A stretch of 64,000 bases of DNA from Ricinus communis (GCF_019578655.1 NC_063256.1:18024531-18088530); one strand, 5' to 3'. Shown: positions 23,911-39,421, counted from the first letter of the stretch. Program-made: numbers and translations. Notes: a model not told the origin generated them from the letters alone.

Positions 23911-24285
23911 CTTATGGGGTTGTTTTCAAATATTGATAAATACACCCCTCTTACGGGGTTGTTTTCTCATGTTGACAAATATACCTCTTTTTTGGGGTTG
24001 TTTTCTCATGTTGAAAGATATACCCCTCTTACGGGGTTGTTTTCTGATATTGACAAATAGTTCCCTCTAACGGGGTTGTTTTCTCGTATTGAAAAATATA
24101 CCACTTTTCCGGGGTTATTTTCTAATGTTGAAAGATATAACCCTCTTTAGGGGGTTGTTCTCTATTATTGATAAATATACCCCTCTTACGGGGTTATTTT
24201 CTAATATGGTCAAATATACCCCTCTTACGGGGTTGTTTTCTAATATTGTCAAATATAACCCTCTTACAGGGGTTGTTTTCTCGTA

Positions 24286-24650
24286 TTGACAAATATACCA
24301 CTTTTTTGGGGTTGTTATCTTATGTTGAAAGATATACCCCTCTTACGGGGTTGCTTCCTAATATTGATAAATACACCCCTCTTATGGAGTTGTTTTCTAA
24401 TATTGACAAATATACCCTTCTTACGGGGTTGTTTTCTCGTATTGACAAATATACCACTTTTTTGGGGTTGTTTTCTCATGTTGAAAGATATACCCCTCTT
24501 ACGGGGTTGCTTCCTAATATTGATAAATACACCCCTCTTACGGGGTTGTTTTCTAATATTGACAAATATTCCCTTCTTACGGGGTTGTTTTCTCGTATTG
24601 ACAAGTATACCACTTTTTTGGGGTTGTTTTCTCATGTTGAAAGATATACC
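24286..24650 (+). repeat. 156-bp tetramer higher-order repeat
   Basis: Four consecutive monomers (a B monomer after GTATTGACAAATATA, then A, a TTGATAAATACACC variant, and an ACCCTTCTTAC variant) repeat twice in order. The period is 156 bp, or 52 codons in translation. Similar four-monomer strings recur at about 26.3, 36.8, 45.1, 45.8, 46.6, 47.3 and 49.3 kb. Confidence 0.8.
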
Positions 24651-27600
24651 CTTCTTACAGGGTTATTTTCTAATATTGATAAATACATCCCTCTACGAGG
24701 TTGTTTTCTAATATTGACAAATATACCCTCTTACTGCAGGGTTGTTTTCGTGTTGAGAAATATACCACTTTTTTTGGGTTGTTTTCTCATGTTGAAAGAT
24801 ATACCACTCTTACGGGGTTGTTTTCTAATTATGACAAATATACCCCTCTTACGGGGTTGTTTTCTAGTATTTAAAAATATACCACTTTTCTTGGGTTGTT
24901 TTCTCATGTTGAAAGATATACTCCTCTTACGGGGTTGCCATCTCATATTAACGTATATATCACTTTTTTGGGGTTATTTTCTAGTATTGATAAATATACC
25001 CCTCTTATGGGATTGTTTTCTCATGTTGACAAATATACCACTTTTTTGGGGTTGTTTTCTCATATTGAAGGATATACCCCCTCTTAAGGGGTTGTTTTCT
25101 AATATTAACAAATATATCCCTCTTACGGGGTTGTTTTCTCATATTGACAAATATACCACTTTTTTGGGGTTATTTTCTCATGCTCAAAAGATTTAACCCT
25201 CTTATGGGGTTGTTCTCTAATATTTATAAATATACCCCTCTTATGGGGTTGTTTTCTAATATTGACAAATATAACCCTCTTACGGGGTTGTTTTCTCTTT
25301 TTGACAAATCTACCACTTTTTTGGTGTTGTTTTCACATGTTGAAAAATGTACCCCTCTTACGGGGTTGTTTTCTAATATTGATAAATACACCCACCCCAA
25401 TTCCGGGTTGTTTTCTCATATAAAAAAATATACCACTTTTTTGGGGTTGTTTTCTCATGTTGAATGCTATACCCCTCTTATGGGGTTGTTTTCTAATATT
25501 GATAAATACATCGCTCTTACGGGGTTGTTTTCTCATACTAAAAAATACACCACTTTTTTGGGGTTATTTTCTCATGTTAAAAGATATATACCTCTAATAG
25601 GGTTGTTTTCTAATATTGGCAAATATATCCGTCTTACGGGGTTGTTTTCTCATGTTGACAAATATAACACCTTTTTAGGGTTGTTTTGTAATATTGAAAA
25701 ATATACCCCTCGTACGGGGTTATTTTATAATATTGACAAAAACACCACTCTTACGGGGGTTTTTTTTCATATTGACTAATATACCACTTTTTCGGGGTTA
25801 TTTTCTCATGTTGAAAGATATACCCCTCTTATGGGTTTGTCTTCTAGTATTGACAAATATACTCCTCTTACGGGATTATTTTCTAGTATTGACAGATATA
25901 CCCCTCTTGCTGGTTGCCTTCTCATATTAACAAATATAGCACTTTTTTAGGGTTGTTTTGTATTGTTGAAAGATATACCCCTCTTATGGGGTTGTTTTCT
26001 AATATTTATAAATACACCCCTCTTACGGGGTTGTTTTCTCATGTTGACAAATATACCTGTTTTCTGGGGTTGTTTTCTCATGTTGAAAGATATACCCCTC
26101 TTACGGGGTTGTTTTCCGATATTGACAAATAGTTCCAGCTTACGGGGTTGTTTTCTCATATTGAAAAATATACCACTATTTTGGGGTTATTTTCTCATGT
26201 TGAAAGATATAACCCTCTTTAGGGGGTTATTCTCTATTATTAATAAATATCCCCCTCTTACGGGGTTGTTTTCTAATATTGTCAAATATAACCCTCTTAC
26301 AGGGGTTGTTTTCTCGTATTGACAAATATACCACTTTTTTGGGGTTGTTATCTCATGTTGAAAGATATACCCCACTTACGGGGTTGACTCCTAATATTGA
26401 TAAATACACCCCTCTTACGGAGTTATTTTCTAATATTGACAAATATACCCTTCTTACGGGGTTGTTTTCTCGTATTGACAAATATACCACTTTTTTGGGG
26501 TTGTTTTCTCATGTTGAAAGATATACCCTTCTTACAGGGTTATTTTCTAATATTGATAAATACATCCCTCTACGAGGTTGTTTTCTAATATTGACAAATA
26601 TACCCCTCTTACGGGGTTGGTTTCTCGTATTGAGAAATATACCATTTTTTGGGTTGTTTTCTCATGTTGAAAGATATACCACTCCTACGGGGTTGTTTTC
26701 TAATTATGACAAATATACCCCTCTTACGGGGTTGTTTTCTAGTATTTAAAAATATACCACTTTTCTTGGGTTGTTTTCTCATGTTGAAAGATATACCCCT
26801 CTTACGGGGTTGCCATCTCATATTGACAAATATATAATTTTTTTGGGGTTCTTTTCTAGTATTGATAAATATACCCCTCTTATGGGATTGTTTTCTAATG
26901 TTGACAAATATTCTACTTTTTTTGGGTTGTTTTCTCATATTGAAAGATATACCCCCTCTTAAGGGGTTGTTTTCTAATATTAACAAATATATCCCTCTTA
27001 CGGGGTTGTTTTCTCATATTGACAAATATACCAGTATTTTGGGGTTATTTTCTCATGCTCAAAAGATTTAACCCTCTTATGGGGTTGTTCTCTAATATTT
27101 ATAAATATACCTCTCTTATGGGGTTGTTTTCTAATATTGACAAATATAACCCTCTCACGGGGTTGTTTTCTCGTTTTGTCAAATATACCAATTTTTTGGG
27201 GTTGTTTTCACATGTTGAAAGATGTACCCCTCTAAAGGTGTTGTTTTCTAAAATTGATAAATACACCCACCCCTATTCCGGGTTGTTTTCTCATATAAAA
27301 AAATATAGCACTTATTTGGGGTTGTTTTCTCATATTGAATGATATACCCCTCTTATGGGGTTGTTTTCTAATATTGATAAATACACCGCTCTTACGGGGT
27401 TGTTTTCTCATACTAAAAAATACACCACTTTTTTGGGGTTATTTTCTCATGTTGAAAGATATATACCTCTTATAGGGTTATTTTCTAATATTGGCAAATA
27501 TATCCATCTTACGGGGTTGTTTTCTCATGTTGACAAATATAACACCTTTTTGGGGTTATTTTATAATATTGACAAAAATACCACTCTTACGGGGTTTTTT

Positions 27601-29949
27601 CTCATATTGACTAATATACCACTTTTTCGGGGTTATTTTCTCATGTTGAAAGATATACCCCTCTTACGGGTTTGTCTTCTAGTATTGACAAATATACTCC
27701 TCTTACGGGATTATTTTCTAGTATTGAGGATATACCCCTCTTCTTTGGTTGCCTTCTCATATTAACAAATATAGCACTTTTTTGGGGTTGTTTTGTATTG
27801 TTGAAAGACATACCCCTCTTATGGGGTTGTTTTCTAATATTTATAAATACACCCCTCTTACGGGGTTGTTTTCTGATATTGACAAATAGTTCCAGCTTAC
27901 GGGGTTGTTTTCTCGTATTGAAAAATATACCACTTTTTTGGGGTTATTTTCTCATGTTGAAAGATATAACCCTCTTCAGGGGGTTGTTCTCTATTATTGA
28001 TAAATATACCCCTCTTACGGGGTTGTTTTCTAATATTGTCAAATATAACCCTCTTACAGGGGTTGTTTTCTCGTATTGACAAATATACCACTTTTTTGGG
28101 GTTGTTATCTCATGTTGAAAGATATACCCCTCTTACGGGGTTGCTTCCTAATAATGATAAATACACCCACCCCTATTCCGGGTTGTTTTCTCCTATAAAA
28201 AAATATACCACTTTTTTGGGGTTGGTTTCTCATGTTGAATGATATACCCCTCTTATGGGGTTGATTTCTAATATTGATAAATACACCGCTCTTACGGGGT
28301 TGTTTTCTCATACTAAAAAATATACCACATTTTTGGGGTTATTTTCTTATGTTGAAAGATATATACCTCTTATAGGGTTATTTTCTAATATTGGCAAATA
28401 TATCCCTCTTACGGGGTTGTTTTGTAATATTGAAAAATATACCCCTCGTACGGGGTTATTTTATAATATTGACAAGAATACCACTCTTACGGGGTTTTTT
28501 TCTCATATTGACTAATATACCACTTTTTCGGGGTTGTTTTCTCATGTTGAAAGATATACCCCTCTTACGGGTTTGTCTTCTAGTATTGACAAATATACTC
28601 CTCTTACCGGATTATTTTCTAGTATTGACAGATATACCCCTCTTGCTGATTGCCTTCTCATATTAACAAATATAGCACTTTTTGGGGTTGTTTTGTATTG
28701 TTGAAAGATATACCCCTCTTATGGGGTTGTTTTCTAATATTTATAAATACACCCCTCTTACGGGGTTGTTTTCTCATGTTGACAAATATACCTGTTTTTT
28801 TGGGTTGTTTTCTCATGTTGAAAGATATACCCCTCTTACGGGGTTGTTTTCTGATATTGACAAATAGTTCCCGCTTACGGGGTTGTTTTCTCGTATTGAA
28901 AAATATACCACTATTTTGGGGTTATTTTCTCATGTTGAAAGATATAAGCCTCTTTAGGGGGTTGTTCTCTATTATTGATAAATATACCCCTCTTATGGGG
29001 TTATTTTTTAATATTGTCAAATATACCACTTTTTTGGGGTTGTTATCACATGTTGAAAGATATACCCCTCTTACGGGGTTGCTTCCTAATATTGATAAAT
29101 ACACCCCTCTTACGGAGTTATTTTCTAATATTGACAAATATACCCTTCTTACCGGGTTGTTTTCTCGTATTGACAAATATACCACTTTTTTGGGGTTGTT
29201 TTCTCATGTTGATAGATATACCCTTCTTACAGGGTTATTTTCTAATATTGATAAATACATCTTCCACGAGGTTGTTTTCTAATATTGATAAATATACCCC
29301 TCTTTCGGGGTTGGTTTCTCGTATTGAGAAATATACCACTTTTTTTGGGTTGTTTTCTCATGTTGAAAGATATACCACTCTTACGGGGTTGTTTTCTAAT
29401 TATGACAAATATACCCCTCTTACGGGGTTGTTTTCTAGTATTTAAAAATATACCACTTTTCTTGGGTTGTTTTCTCATGTTGAAAGATATACCTCTCTTA
29501 CGGGGTTGCCATCTCATATTGACAAATATATAATTTTTTTGGGGTTGTTTTCTAGTATTGATAAATATACCCCTCTTGTGGGGTTGTTTTCTCATGTTGA
29601 CAAATATTCCACTTTTTTTGGGTTGTTTTCTCATATTGAAAGATATACCCCCTCTAAAGGGGTTGTTTTCTAATATTAACAAATATATCCCTCTTACGGG
29701 GTTGTTTTCACATATTGACAAATATACCACTTTTTTGGGGTTATTTTCTCATGCTCAAAAGATTTAACCCTCTTATGGGGTTGTTCTCTAATATTTATAA
29801 ATATACCCCTCTTATGGGGTTGTTTTCTAATATTGACAAATATAACCCTCTCACGGGGTTGTTTTCTCGTTTTGTCAAATATACCACTCTTTTGGGGTTG
29901 TTTTCACATGTTGAAAGATGTACCCCTTTTACGGGGTTGTTTTCTAATA

Positions 29950-32560
29950 TTGATAAATACACCCAGCCCTATTCCGGGTCATTTTCTCATATAAAATAAT
30001 ATACCACTTTTTTGGGATTGTTTTCTCATGTTGAATGATATACCCCTCTTATGGGGTTGTTTTCTAATATTGATAAATACACCGCTCTTACGGGGTTGTT
30101 TTCTTATACTAAAAAATATACCACTATTTTGGGGTTATTTTCTCATGTTGAAAGATATATACCTCTTATAGGGTTGTTTTCTAATATTGGCAAATATATC
30201 CCTCTTACGGGGTTGTTTTCTCATGTTAACAAATATAACACCTTTTTGGGGTTGTTTTGTAATATTGAAAAATATACCCCTCGTACGGGGTTATTTTATA
30301 ATATTGACAAAAATACCACTCTTACGGGGTTTTTTTCTCATATTGAATAATATTCCACTTTTTCGAGATTGTTTTCTCATGTTGAAAGATATACCACTCT
30401 TATGGGGTTGTTTTCTAATTATGACTAATATACCCCTCTTACGGGGTTGTTTTCTAGTATTTAAAAATATACCACTTTTCTTGGGTTGTTTTCTCATGTT
30501 GAAAGATATACCCCTCTTACGGGGTTGCCATCTCATATTGACAAATATATAACTTTTTTGGGGTTGTTTTCTAGTATTGATAAATGTACCCCTCTTATGG
30601 GGTTGTTTTCTCATGTTGACAAATATTCCACTTTTTTTGGGTTGTTTTCTCATATTGAAAGATATACTCCCTCTTAAGGGGTTGTTTTCTAATAATAACA
30701 AATATATCCCTCTTACGGGGTTGTTTTCTCATATTGACAAATATACCACTTTTTTGGGTTATTTTCTCATGCTCAAAAGATTTAACCCTCTTATGGGGTT
30801 GTTCTCTAATATTTATAAATATACCCCTCTTATGGGGTTGTTTTCTAATATTGACAAATATAACCCTCTTACGGGGTTATTTTCTCATTTTGTCAAATAT
30901 ACCACTGTTTTAGGGTTGTTTTCACATGTTGAAAGATGTAACCCTCTAAAGGGGTTGTTTTCTAAAATTGATAAATACACCCACCCCTATTCCGGGTTGT
31001 TTTCTCATATAAAAAAATATAGCACTTTTTTGGGGTTGTTTTCTTATGTTGAATGATATACCCCTCTTATGGTGTTGTTTTCTAATATTGATAAATACAC
31101 CGCTCTTACGGGGTTGTTTTCTCATACTAAAAAATATACCACTTATTTGGGGTTATTTTCTCATGTTGAAAGATATATACCTCTTATAGGGTTGTTTTCA
31201 AATATTGGCAAATATATCCCTGTTACGGGGTTGTTTTCTCATGTTGACAAATATAACACCTTTTTGGGGTTTTTTTGTAATATTGAAAAATATACCCCTC
31301 GTACGGGGTTATTTTATAATATTGACAAAAATACCACTCTTACGGGGTTTTTTTCTCATACTGAATAATATACCACTTTTTCGAGGTTGTTTTCTCATGT
31401 TGAAAGATATACCACTCTTATGGGGTTGTTTTCTAATTCTGACTAATATACCCCTCTTACGGGGTTGTTTTCTAGTATTTAAAAATATACCACTTTTCTT
31501 GGGTTGTTTTCTCATGTTGAAAGATATACCCCTCTTACGGGGTTGCCATCTCATATTGACAAATATATAACTTTTTTGGGGTTGTTTTCTAGTATTGATA
31601 AATGTACCCCTCTTATGGGGTTGTTTTCTCATGTTGACAAATATTCCACTTTTTTTGGGTTGTTTTCTCATATTGAAAGATATACTCCCTCTTAAGGGGT
31701 TGTTTTCTAATATTAACAAATATATCTCTCTTACGGGGTTGTTTTCTCATATTGACAAATAAACCACTTTTTTGGGGTTATTTTCTCATGCTCAAAAGAT
31801 TTAACCCTCTTATGGGGTTGTTCTCTAATATTTATAAATATACCCGTCTTATGGGGTTGTTTTCTAATATTGACAAATATAACCCTCTCACGGGGTTGTT
31901 TTCTCATTTTGTCAAATATACCACTTTTTTAGGGTTGTTTTCACATGTTGAAAGATGTACCCCTCTAAAGGGGTTGTTTTCTAAAATTGATAAATACACC
32001 CACCCCTATTCCGGGTTGTTTTCTCATATAAAAAAATATAGCACTTTTTTGTTGTTATTTTCTCATGTTGAATGATATACCCCTCTTATGGGGTTATTTT
32101 CTAATATTAATAAATACACCGCTCTTACGGGGCTGTTTTCTCATACTAAAATATATACCACTTTTTTGGGGTTATTTTCTCATGTTGAAAGATATATACC
32201 TCTTATAGGGTTGTTTTCTAATATTGGCAAATATATCCCTCTTACGGGGTTGTTTTCTCATGTTGATAAATATAACACGTTTTTGGGGTTGTTTTGTAAT
32301 ATTGAAAAATATACCACTCGTGCGGGGTTATTTTATAATATTTACAAAAATACCACTCTTACGGGGTTTTTTTCTCATATTGAATAATATACCACTTTTT
32401 CGGGGTTGTTTTCTCATGTTGAAAGATATACCACTCTTGTGGGGTTGTTTTCTAATATTGACAAATATAACCCTCTTACGGGGTTGTTTTCTCATTTTGT
32501 CAAATATACCACTTTTTTGGGGTTGTTTTCACATGTTGAAAGATGTACCCCTCTAAAGGG
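29950..32560 (+). repeat. About 1,018-bp higher-order repeat, two to three copies
   Basis: Marker monomers recur at offsets of about 1,018-1,020 bp (for example 30051, 31069 and 32088). The 63-codon stretches at 30486-30677 and 31504-31695 translate identically. The period is 26 monomers plus a few bases. The array then shortens to 585-624 bp spacings at 32.1-33.3 kb, which looks like deletion by unequal exchange. Confidence 0.88.
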
Positions 32561-35500
32561 GTTGCTTTCTAATATTGATAAATACACCCACCCCTATTCC
32601 GGGTTGTTTTCTCATATAAAAAAATATAGCACTTTTTTGTTGTTATTTTCTCATGTTGAATGATATACCCCTCTTATGGGGTTATTTTCTAATATTGATA
32701 AATACACTGCTCATACGGGGCTGTTTTCTCATACTAAAATACATACCACTTTTTTAGGGTTATTTTCTCATGTTGAAAGATATATACCTCTTATCGGGTT
32801 GTTTTATAATATTGGCAAATATATCCCTCTTACGGGGTTGTTTTCTCATGTTGACAAATATAACACCTTTTTGGGGTTGTTTTGTAATATTGAAAAATAT
32901 ACCCCTCGTGCGGGGTTATTTTATATTATTGACAAAAATACCACTCTTACGGGGTTTTTTTCTCATATTGAATAATATACCACTTTTTCGGGGTTGTTTT
33001 CTCATGTTGAAAGATATACCACTCTTATGGGGTTGTTTTCTAATTATGACTAATATACCTCTCTAACGGGGTTGTTTTCTAGTATTTAAAAATATACCAC
33101 TTTTCTTGGGTTGTTTTCTCATGTTGAAAGATATACCTCTCTTACGGGGTTGCCATCTCATATTGACAAATATATAATTTTTTTGGGGTTGTTTTCTAGT
33201 ATTGATAAATATACCCCTCTTATGGGGTTGTTTTCTCATGTTGAATGATATACAACTTTTTTGGGGTTGTTTCCTCATGTTGAATGATATACCCCTCTTA
33301 TGGGGTTGTTTTCTAATATTGATAAATACACCGCTCTTACGGGGTTGTTTTCTCATACTAAAAAATATAACACTTTTTTGGGGTTATTTTCTCATGTTGA
33401 AAGATATATACCTCTTATAGGGTTGTTTTCTAATATTGGCAAATATATCCCTCTTACGGGGTTGTTTTCTCATGTTGACAAATATAACACCTTTTTGGGG
33501 TTGTTTTGTAATATTGAAAAATATACCCCTCGTACGGGGTTATTTTATTATATTGACAAAGATACCACTCTTACGGGATTTTTTTCTCATATTGACTAAT
33601 ATACCACTTTTTCGGGGTTGTTTTCTCATGTTGAAAGATATACCCCTCTTACGGGTTTGTCTTCTAGTATTGACAAATATCCTCCACTTACGGGATTATT
33701 TTCTAGTATTGAAAAATATACCTCTCTTGCTGGTTGCCTTCTCATATTAACAAATATAGCACTTTTTTGGGGTTGTTTTGTATTGGTGAAAGATATACCC
33801 CTCTTATGGGGTTGTTTTCTAATATTTATAAATACACCCCTCTTACGGGGTTGTTTTCTCATGTTGACAAATATACCTCTTTTTTGGGGTTGTTTTCTCA
33901 TGTTGAAAGATATACCCCTCTTACGGGGTTGTTTTCTGATATTGACAAATAGTTCCCGCTTACGGGGTTGTTTTCTCGTATTGAAAAATATACCACTTTT
34001 TCGGGGTTATTTTCTCATGTTGAAAGATATAACCCTCTTTAGGGGGTTGTTCTCTATTATTGATAAATATACCCCTCTTACGGGGTTGTTTTCTAATATT
34101 GTCAAATATAACCCTCTTAGAGGGGTTGTTTTCTCGTATTGACAAATATACCACTTTTTTTGGGTTGTTTTCTCATGTTGAAAGATATACCACTCTTACG
34201 GGGTTGTTTTCTAATTATAACAAATATACCCCTCTTACGGGGTTGTTTTCTAGTATTTAAAAATATACCACTTTTCTTGGGTTGTTTTCTCATGTTGAAA
34301 GATATACCCCTCTTACGGGGTTGCCTTCTCATATTGACAAATATATAACTTTTTTGGGGTTGTTTACTAGTATTGATAAATATACCCCTCTTATAGGGTT
34401 GCTTTCTCATGTTGACAAATATACCACTTTTTTGGGGTTATTTTCTCATGTTGAAAGATATATACCTCTTATAGGGTTGTTTTCTAATATTGGCAAATAT
34501 ATCCCTCTTACGGGGTTGTTTTCTCATGTTGACAAATATTCCACTTTTCTTGGGTTGTTTTCTCATATTGAAAGATATATCCCCTCTTAAGGGGTTGTTT
34601 TCTAATATTAACAAATATATCCCTCTTATGGGGTTGTTTTCTCATATTGACAAATATACCACTTTTTTGGGGTTATTTTCTCAAGCTCAAAAGATTTAAC
34701 CCTCTTATGGGGTTGTTCTCTAATATTTATAAATGTACCCCTCTTATGGGGTTGTTTTCTAATATTGACAAATATAACCCTCTAACGGGGTTGTTTTCTC
34801 GTTTTGTCAAATATACCACTTTTTTGGGGTTGTTTTCACATGTTGAAAGATGTACCCCTCTAAAGGGGTTGTTTTCTAATATTGATAAATACACCCACCC
34901 CTATTCCGGGTTGTTTTCTCATATAAAAAAATATAGCACTTTTTTGGGGTTGTTTTCTCATGTTGAATGCTATACCCCTCTTATGGGCTTGTTTTCTAAT
35001 ATTGATAAATACACCGCTCTTACGGGGTTGTTTTCTCATACTAAAAAATATACCACTTTTTTGGGGTTATTTTCTCATGTTGAAAGATATATCCCTCTTA
35101 TAGGGTTGTTTTCTAATATTGGCAAATATATCCCTCTTACGGGGTTGTTTTCTCATGTTGACAAATATAACACCTCTTTGGGGTTGTTTTGTAATATTGA
35201 AACATATACCCCTCGTACGGGCTTATTTTATAATATTGACAAAAATAGTACTCTTACGGAGTTTTTTTCTCATATTGACTAATATACCACTTTTTCGGGG
35301 TTGTTTTCTCATGTTGAAAGATATACCCCTCTTACGGGTTTGTCTTCTAGTATTGACAAATATACTCCTCTTACGGGATTATTTTCTAGTATTGACAGAT
35401 ATACCCCTCTTGCTGGTTGCCTTCTCATATTAACAAATATAGCACTTTTTTGGGGTTGTTTTGTATTGTTGAAAGATATACCCCTCTTATGGGGTTGTTT

Positions 35501-38500
35501 TCTAATATTTATAAATACACCCCTCTTACGGGATTGTTTTCTCATGTTGACAAATATACCTGTTTTTTGGGGTTGTTTTCTCATGTTGAAAGATATACCC
35601 CTCTTACGGGGTTATTTTCTGATATTGACAAATAGTTCCCGCTTACGGGGTTGTTTTTTCGTATTGAAAAATATACCACTTTTTTGGGGTTATTATCTCA
35701 TTTTGAAAGATATAACCCTCTTTAGAGGTTGTTCTCTATTATTGATAAATATACCCCTCTTACGGGGTTGTTTTCTAATATTGTCAAATATACCCCTCTT
35801 ACGGGGTTGTTTTCTCGTATTGACAAATATACCACTTTTTTGGGGTTGTTATCTCATGTTGAAAGATATACCCCTCTTACGGGGTTGCTTCCTAATATTG
35901 ATAAATACACCCACCCCTATTCCGGGTTGTTCTCTCATATAAAAAAATATAGCACTTTTTTGGGGTTGGTTTCTCATATTGAATGATATACCCCTCTTAT
36001 GGGGTTGTTTTCTAATATTGATAAATACACCGCTCTTACGGGGTTGTTTTCTCATACTAAAAAATATACCACTTTTTTGGGGTTATTTTCTTATGTTGAA
36101 AGATATATACCTCTTATAGGATTATTTTCTAATATTGGCAAATATATCCCTCTTATGGGGTTGTTTTGTAATATTGAAAAATATACCCCTCGTACGGGGT
36201 TATTTTATAATATTGACAAAAATACCACTCTTACGGGGTCTTTTTCTCATATTGACTAATATACCACTTTTTCGGGGTTGTTTTCTCATGTTGAAAGATA
36301 TACCTCTCTTACGGGTTTTTCTTCTAGTATTGACAAATATACTCCTCTTACGAGATTATTTTCTAGTATTGACAAATATACCCCTCTTGCTGGTTGCCTT
36401 CTCATATTAACAAATATAGCACTTTTTTGGGGTTGTTTTGTATTGTTGAAAGATATACCCCTCCTATGGGGTTATTTTCTAATATTGATAAATACACCCC
36501 TCTTACGGGGTTGTTTTCTCATGTTGACAAATATACCTCTTTTTTGGGGTTGTTTTCTCATGTTGAAAGAGATACCTGTCTTACGGGGTTGTTTTCTAAT
36601 ATTGACAAATAGTTCCCTCTTACGGGGTTGTTTTTTCGTATTGAAAAATATACCACTTTTTCGGGGTTATTTTCTCATGTTGAAAGATATAACCCTCTTT
36701 AGGGGGTTGTTCTCTATTATTGATAAATATGTCTCTTACGGGGTTGTTTTCTAATATTGTCAAATATAACCCTCTTACAGGGGTTGTTTTCTCGTATTGA
36801 CAAATATACCATTTATTGGGGTTGTTATCTCATGTTGAAAGATATACCCCTCTTACGGGGTTGCTTCCTAATATTGATAAATACACCGCTCTTACGAAGT
36901 TATTTTCTAATATTGACAAATATACCCTTCTTACAGGGTTGTTTTCTCGTATTGACAAGTATACCACTTTTTTGGGGTTGTTTTCTCATGTTGAAAGATA
37001 TACCCTTCTTACAGGGTTATTTTCTAATATTGATAAATACATCCCTCTACGAGGTTGTTTTCTAATATTGACAAATATACCCCTCTTATGGGGTTGTTTT
37101 CTCGTATTGAGAAATATACCACTTTTTTTGGGTTGTTTTCTCATGTTGAAAGATATACCACTCTTACGGGGTTGTTTTCTAATTATGACAAATATACCCC
37201 TCTTACGGGGTTGTTTTCTAGTATTTAAAAATATACCACTTTTCTTGGGTTGTTTTCTCATGTTGAAAGATATACCCCTCTTACGGGGTTGCCATCTCAT
37301 ATTGACAAATATATAACTTTTATGGGGTTGTTTTCTAGTATTGATAAATATACCCCTCTTACGGGGTTGTTTTCTCATGTTGACAAATATACCTCTTTTT
37401 TGGGGTTGTTTTCTCATGTTGAAAGAGATACCCCTCTTACGGGGTTATTTTCTGATATTGCAAATATATCCCTCTTACGGGGTTGTTTTCTCATATTGAT
37501 AAATATACCACTTTTTTGGGGTTATTTTCTCATGCTCAAAAGATTTAACCCTCTTATGGGGTTGTTCTCTAATATTTATAAATATACCCCTCTTATTTGA
37601 TTGTTTTCTAATATTGACAAATATAACCCTCTTACGGGGTTGTTTTCTCGTTTTGACAAATATACCACTTTTTTGGGGTTGTTTTCACATGTTGAAAGAT
37701 GTACCCCTCTTACGGGGTTGTTTTCTAATATTGATAAATACACCCACCCCTATTCCGAGTTGTTTTCTCATATAAAAAAATATAGCCCTTTTTTGGGGTT
37801 GGTTTCTCATGTTGAATGATATACCCCTCTTTTGGGGTTATTTTCTAATATTGATAAATACACCGCTCTTACGGGGTTGTTTTCTCATACTAAAAAATAT
37901 ACCACTTTTTTAGGGTTATTTTTTCATATTGAAAGATATATACCGCTTATAGGGTTATTTTCTAATATTGGCAAATATATCCCTCTTACGGGGTTGTTTT
38001 GTAATATTGAAAAATATACCCCTCGTACGGGGTTATTTTATAATATTGACAAAAATACCACTCTTACGGGGTCTTTTTCTCATATTGACTAATATACCAC
38101 TTTTTCGGGGTTGTTTTCCCATGTTGAAAGATATACCCCTCTTACGGGTTTGTCTTCTAGTATTGACAAATATACTCCTCTTACGGGATTATTTTCTAGT
38201 ATTGACAAATATACCCCTCTTGCTGGTTGCCTTCTCATATTAACAAATATAGCACTTTTTTGGGGTTGTTTTGTATTGTTGAAAGATATACCCCTCCTAT
38301 GGGGTTGTTTTCTAATATTGATAAATACACCCCTCTTACGGGGTTGTTTTCTCATGTTGACAAATATACCTCTTTTTTGGGGTTGTTTTCTCATGTTGAA
38401 AGAAATACCCCCTTACGGGGTTGTTTTCTGATATTGACAAATAGTTCCCTCTTACGGGGTTGTTTTCTCGTATTGAAAAATATACCACTTTTTCGGGGTT

Positions 38501-39416
38501 ATTTTCTCATGTTGAGAGATATAAGCCTCTTTAGGGGGTTGTTCTCTATTATTGATAAATATACCCCTCTTACGGGGTTGTTATCTCATGTTGAAAGATA
38601 TAACCCTCTTACGGGGTTGCTTCCTAATATTGATAAATACACCCCTCTTACGGAGTTATTTTCTAATATTAAAAATATACCCTTCTTACAAGGTTGTTTT
38701 CTCGTATTGACAAGTATACCACTTTTTTGGGGTTGTTTTCTCATGATGAAAGATATACCCTTCTTACAGGGTTATTTTCTAATATTGATAAATACATCCC
38801 TCTACGAGGTTGTTTTCTAATATTGACAAATATACCCCTCTTACGGGGTTGTTTTCTCGTATTGAGAAACATACCACTTTTTTTGGGTTGTTTTCTCATG
38901 TTGAATGATATACCCCTCTTACGGGGTTGCCATCTCATATTGACAAATATATCACTTTTTTGGGGTTGTTTTCTAGTATTGATAAATATACCCCTCTTAC
39001 GGGGTTGTTTTCTTATGTTGACAAATATACCTCTTTTTTGGGGTTGTTTTCTCATGTTGAATGATATACCCCTCACATGGGGTTGTTTTCTAATATTGAC
39101 AAATAGTTCCCTCTTACGGGGTTGTTTTCTTGTATTGAAAAATATTCCACTTTTTCGGGGTTATTTTCTCATGTTGAAAGATATAACCCTCTTTAGAGGG
39201 TTGTTCTCTATTATTGATAAATATACCCCTCTTATGGGGTTGTTTTCTAATATTGTCAAATATAACCCTCTTACAGGGGTTGTTTTCTCGTATTGACAAA
39301 TATACCACTTTTTTGGGGCTGTTTTCTCATGTTGAAAGATATACCCTTCTTACACGGTTATTTTCTAATATTGATAAATACATCCCTCTACGAGGTTGTT
39401 TTCTAATATTGACAAA

Positions 39417-39421
39417 TATAC
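39417..39421. other. Target-site duplication of the solo LTR, left copy (TATAC)
   Basis: TATAC directly before the LTR start TGTAACGCC; repeated at 41697-41701. Confidence 0.92.

Larger units (their letters stand above)
22582..39421 (+). repeat. 39-bp satellite array, central block with higher-order repeats
   Basis: Continuous satellite from the 64-bp insert to the solo LTR. Marker monomers recur as groups: one with CACCCACCCCTATTCCGGG (about 25.39, 27.27, 28.17, 29.96, 30.98, 32.00, 32.58, 34.89, 35.91 and 37.74 kb) and one with CATGCTCAAAAGATTTAACC. Marker spacings of about 0.59, 0.90, 1.02, 1.80, 1.83 and 1.88 kb are near multiples of 39, as expected from unequal exchange between register-shifted copies. 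No promoter, intron or conserved protein is visible. Confidence 0.97.
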
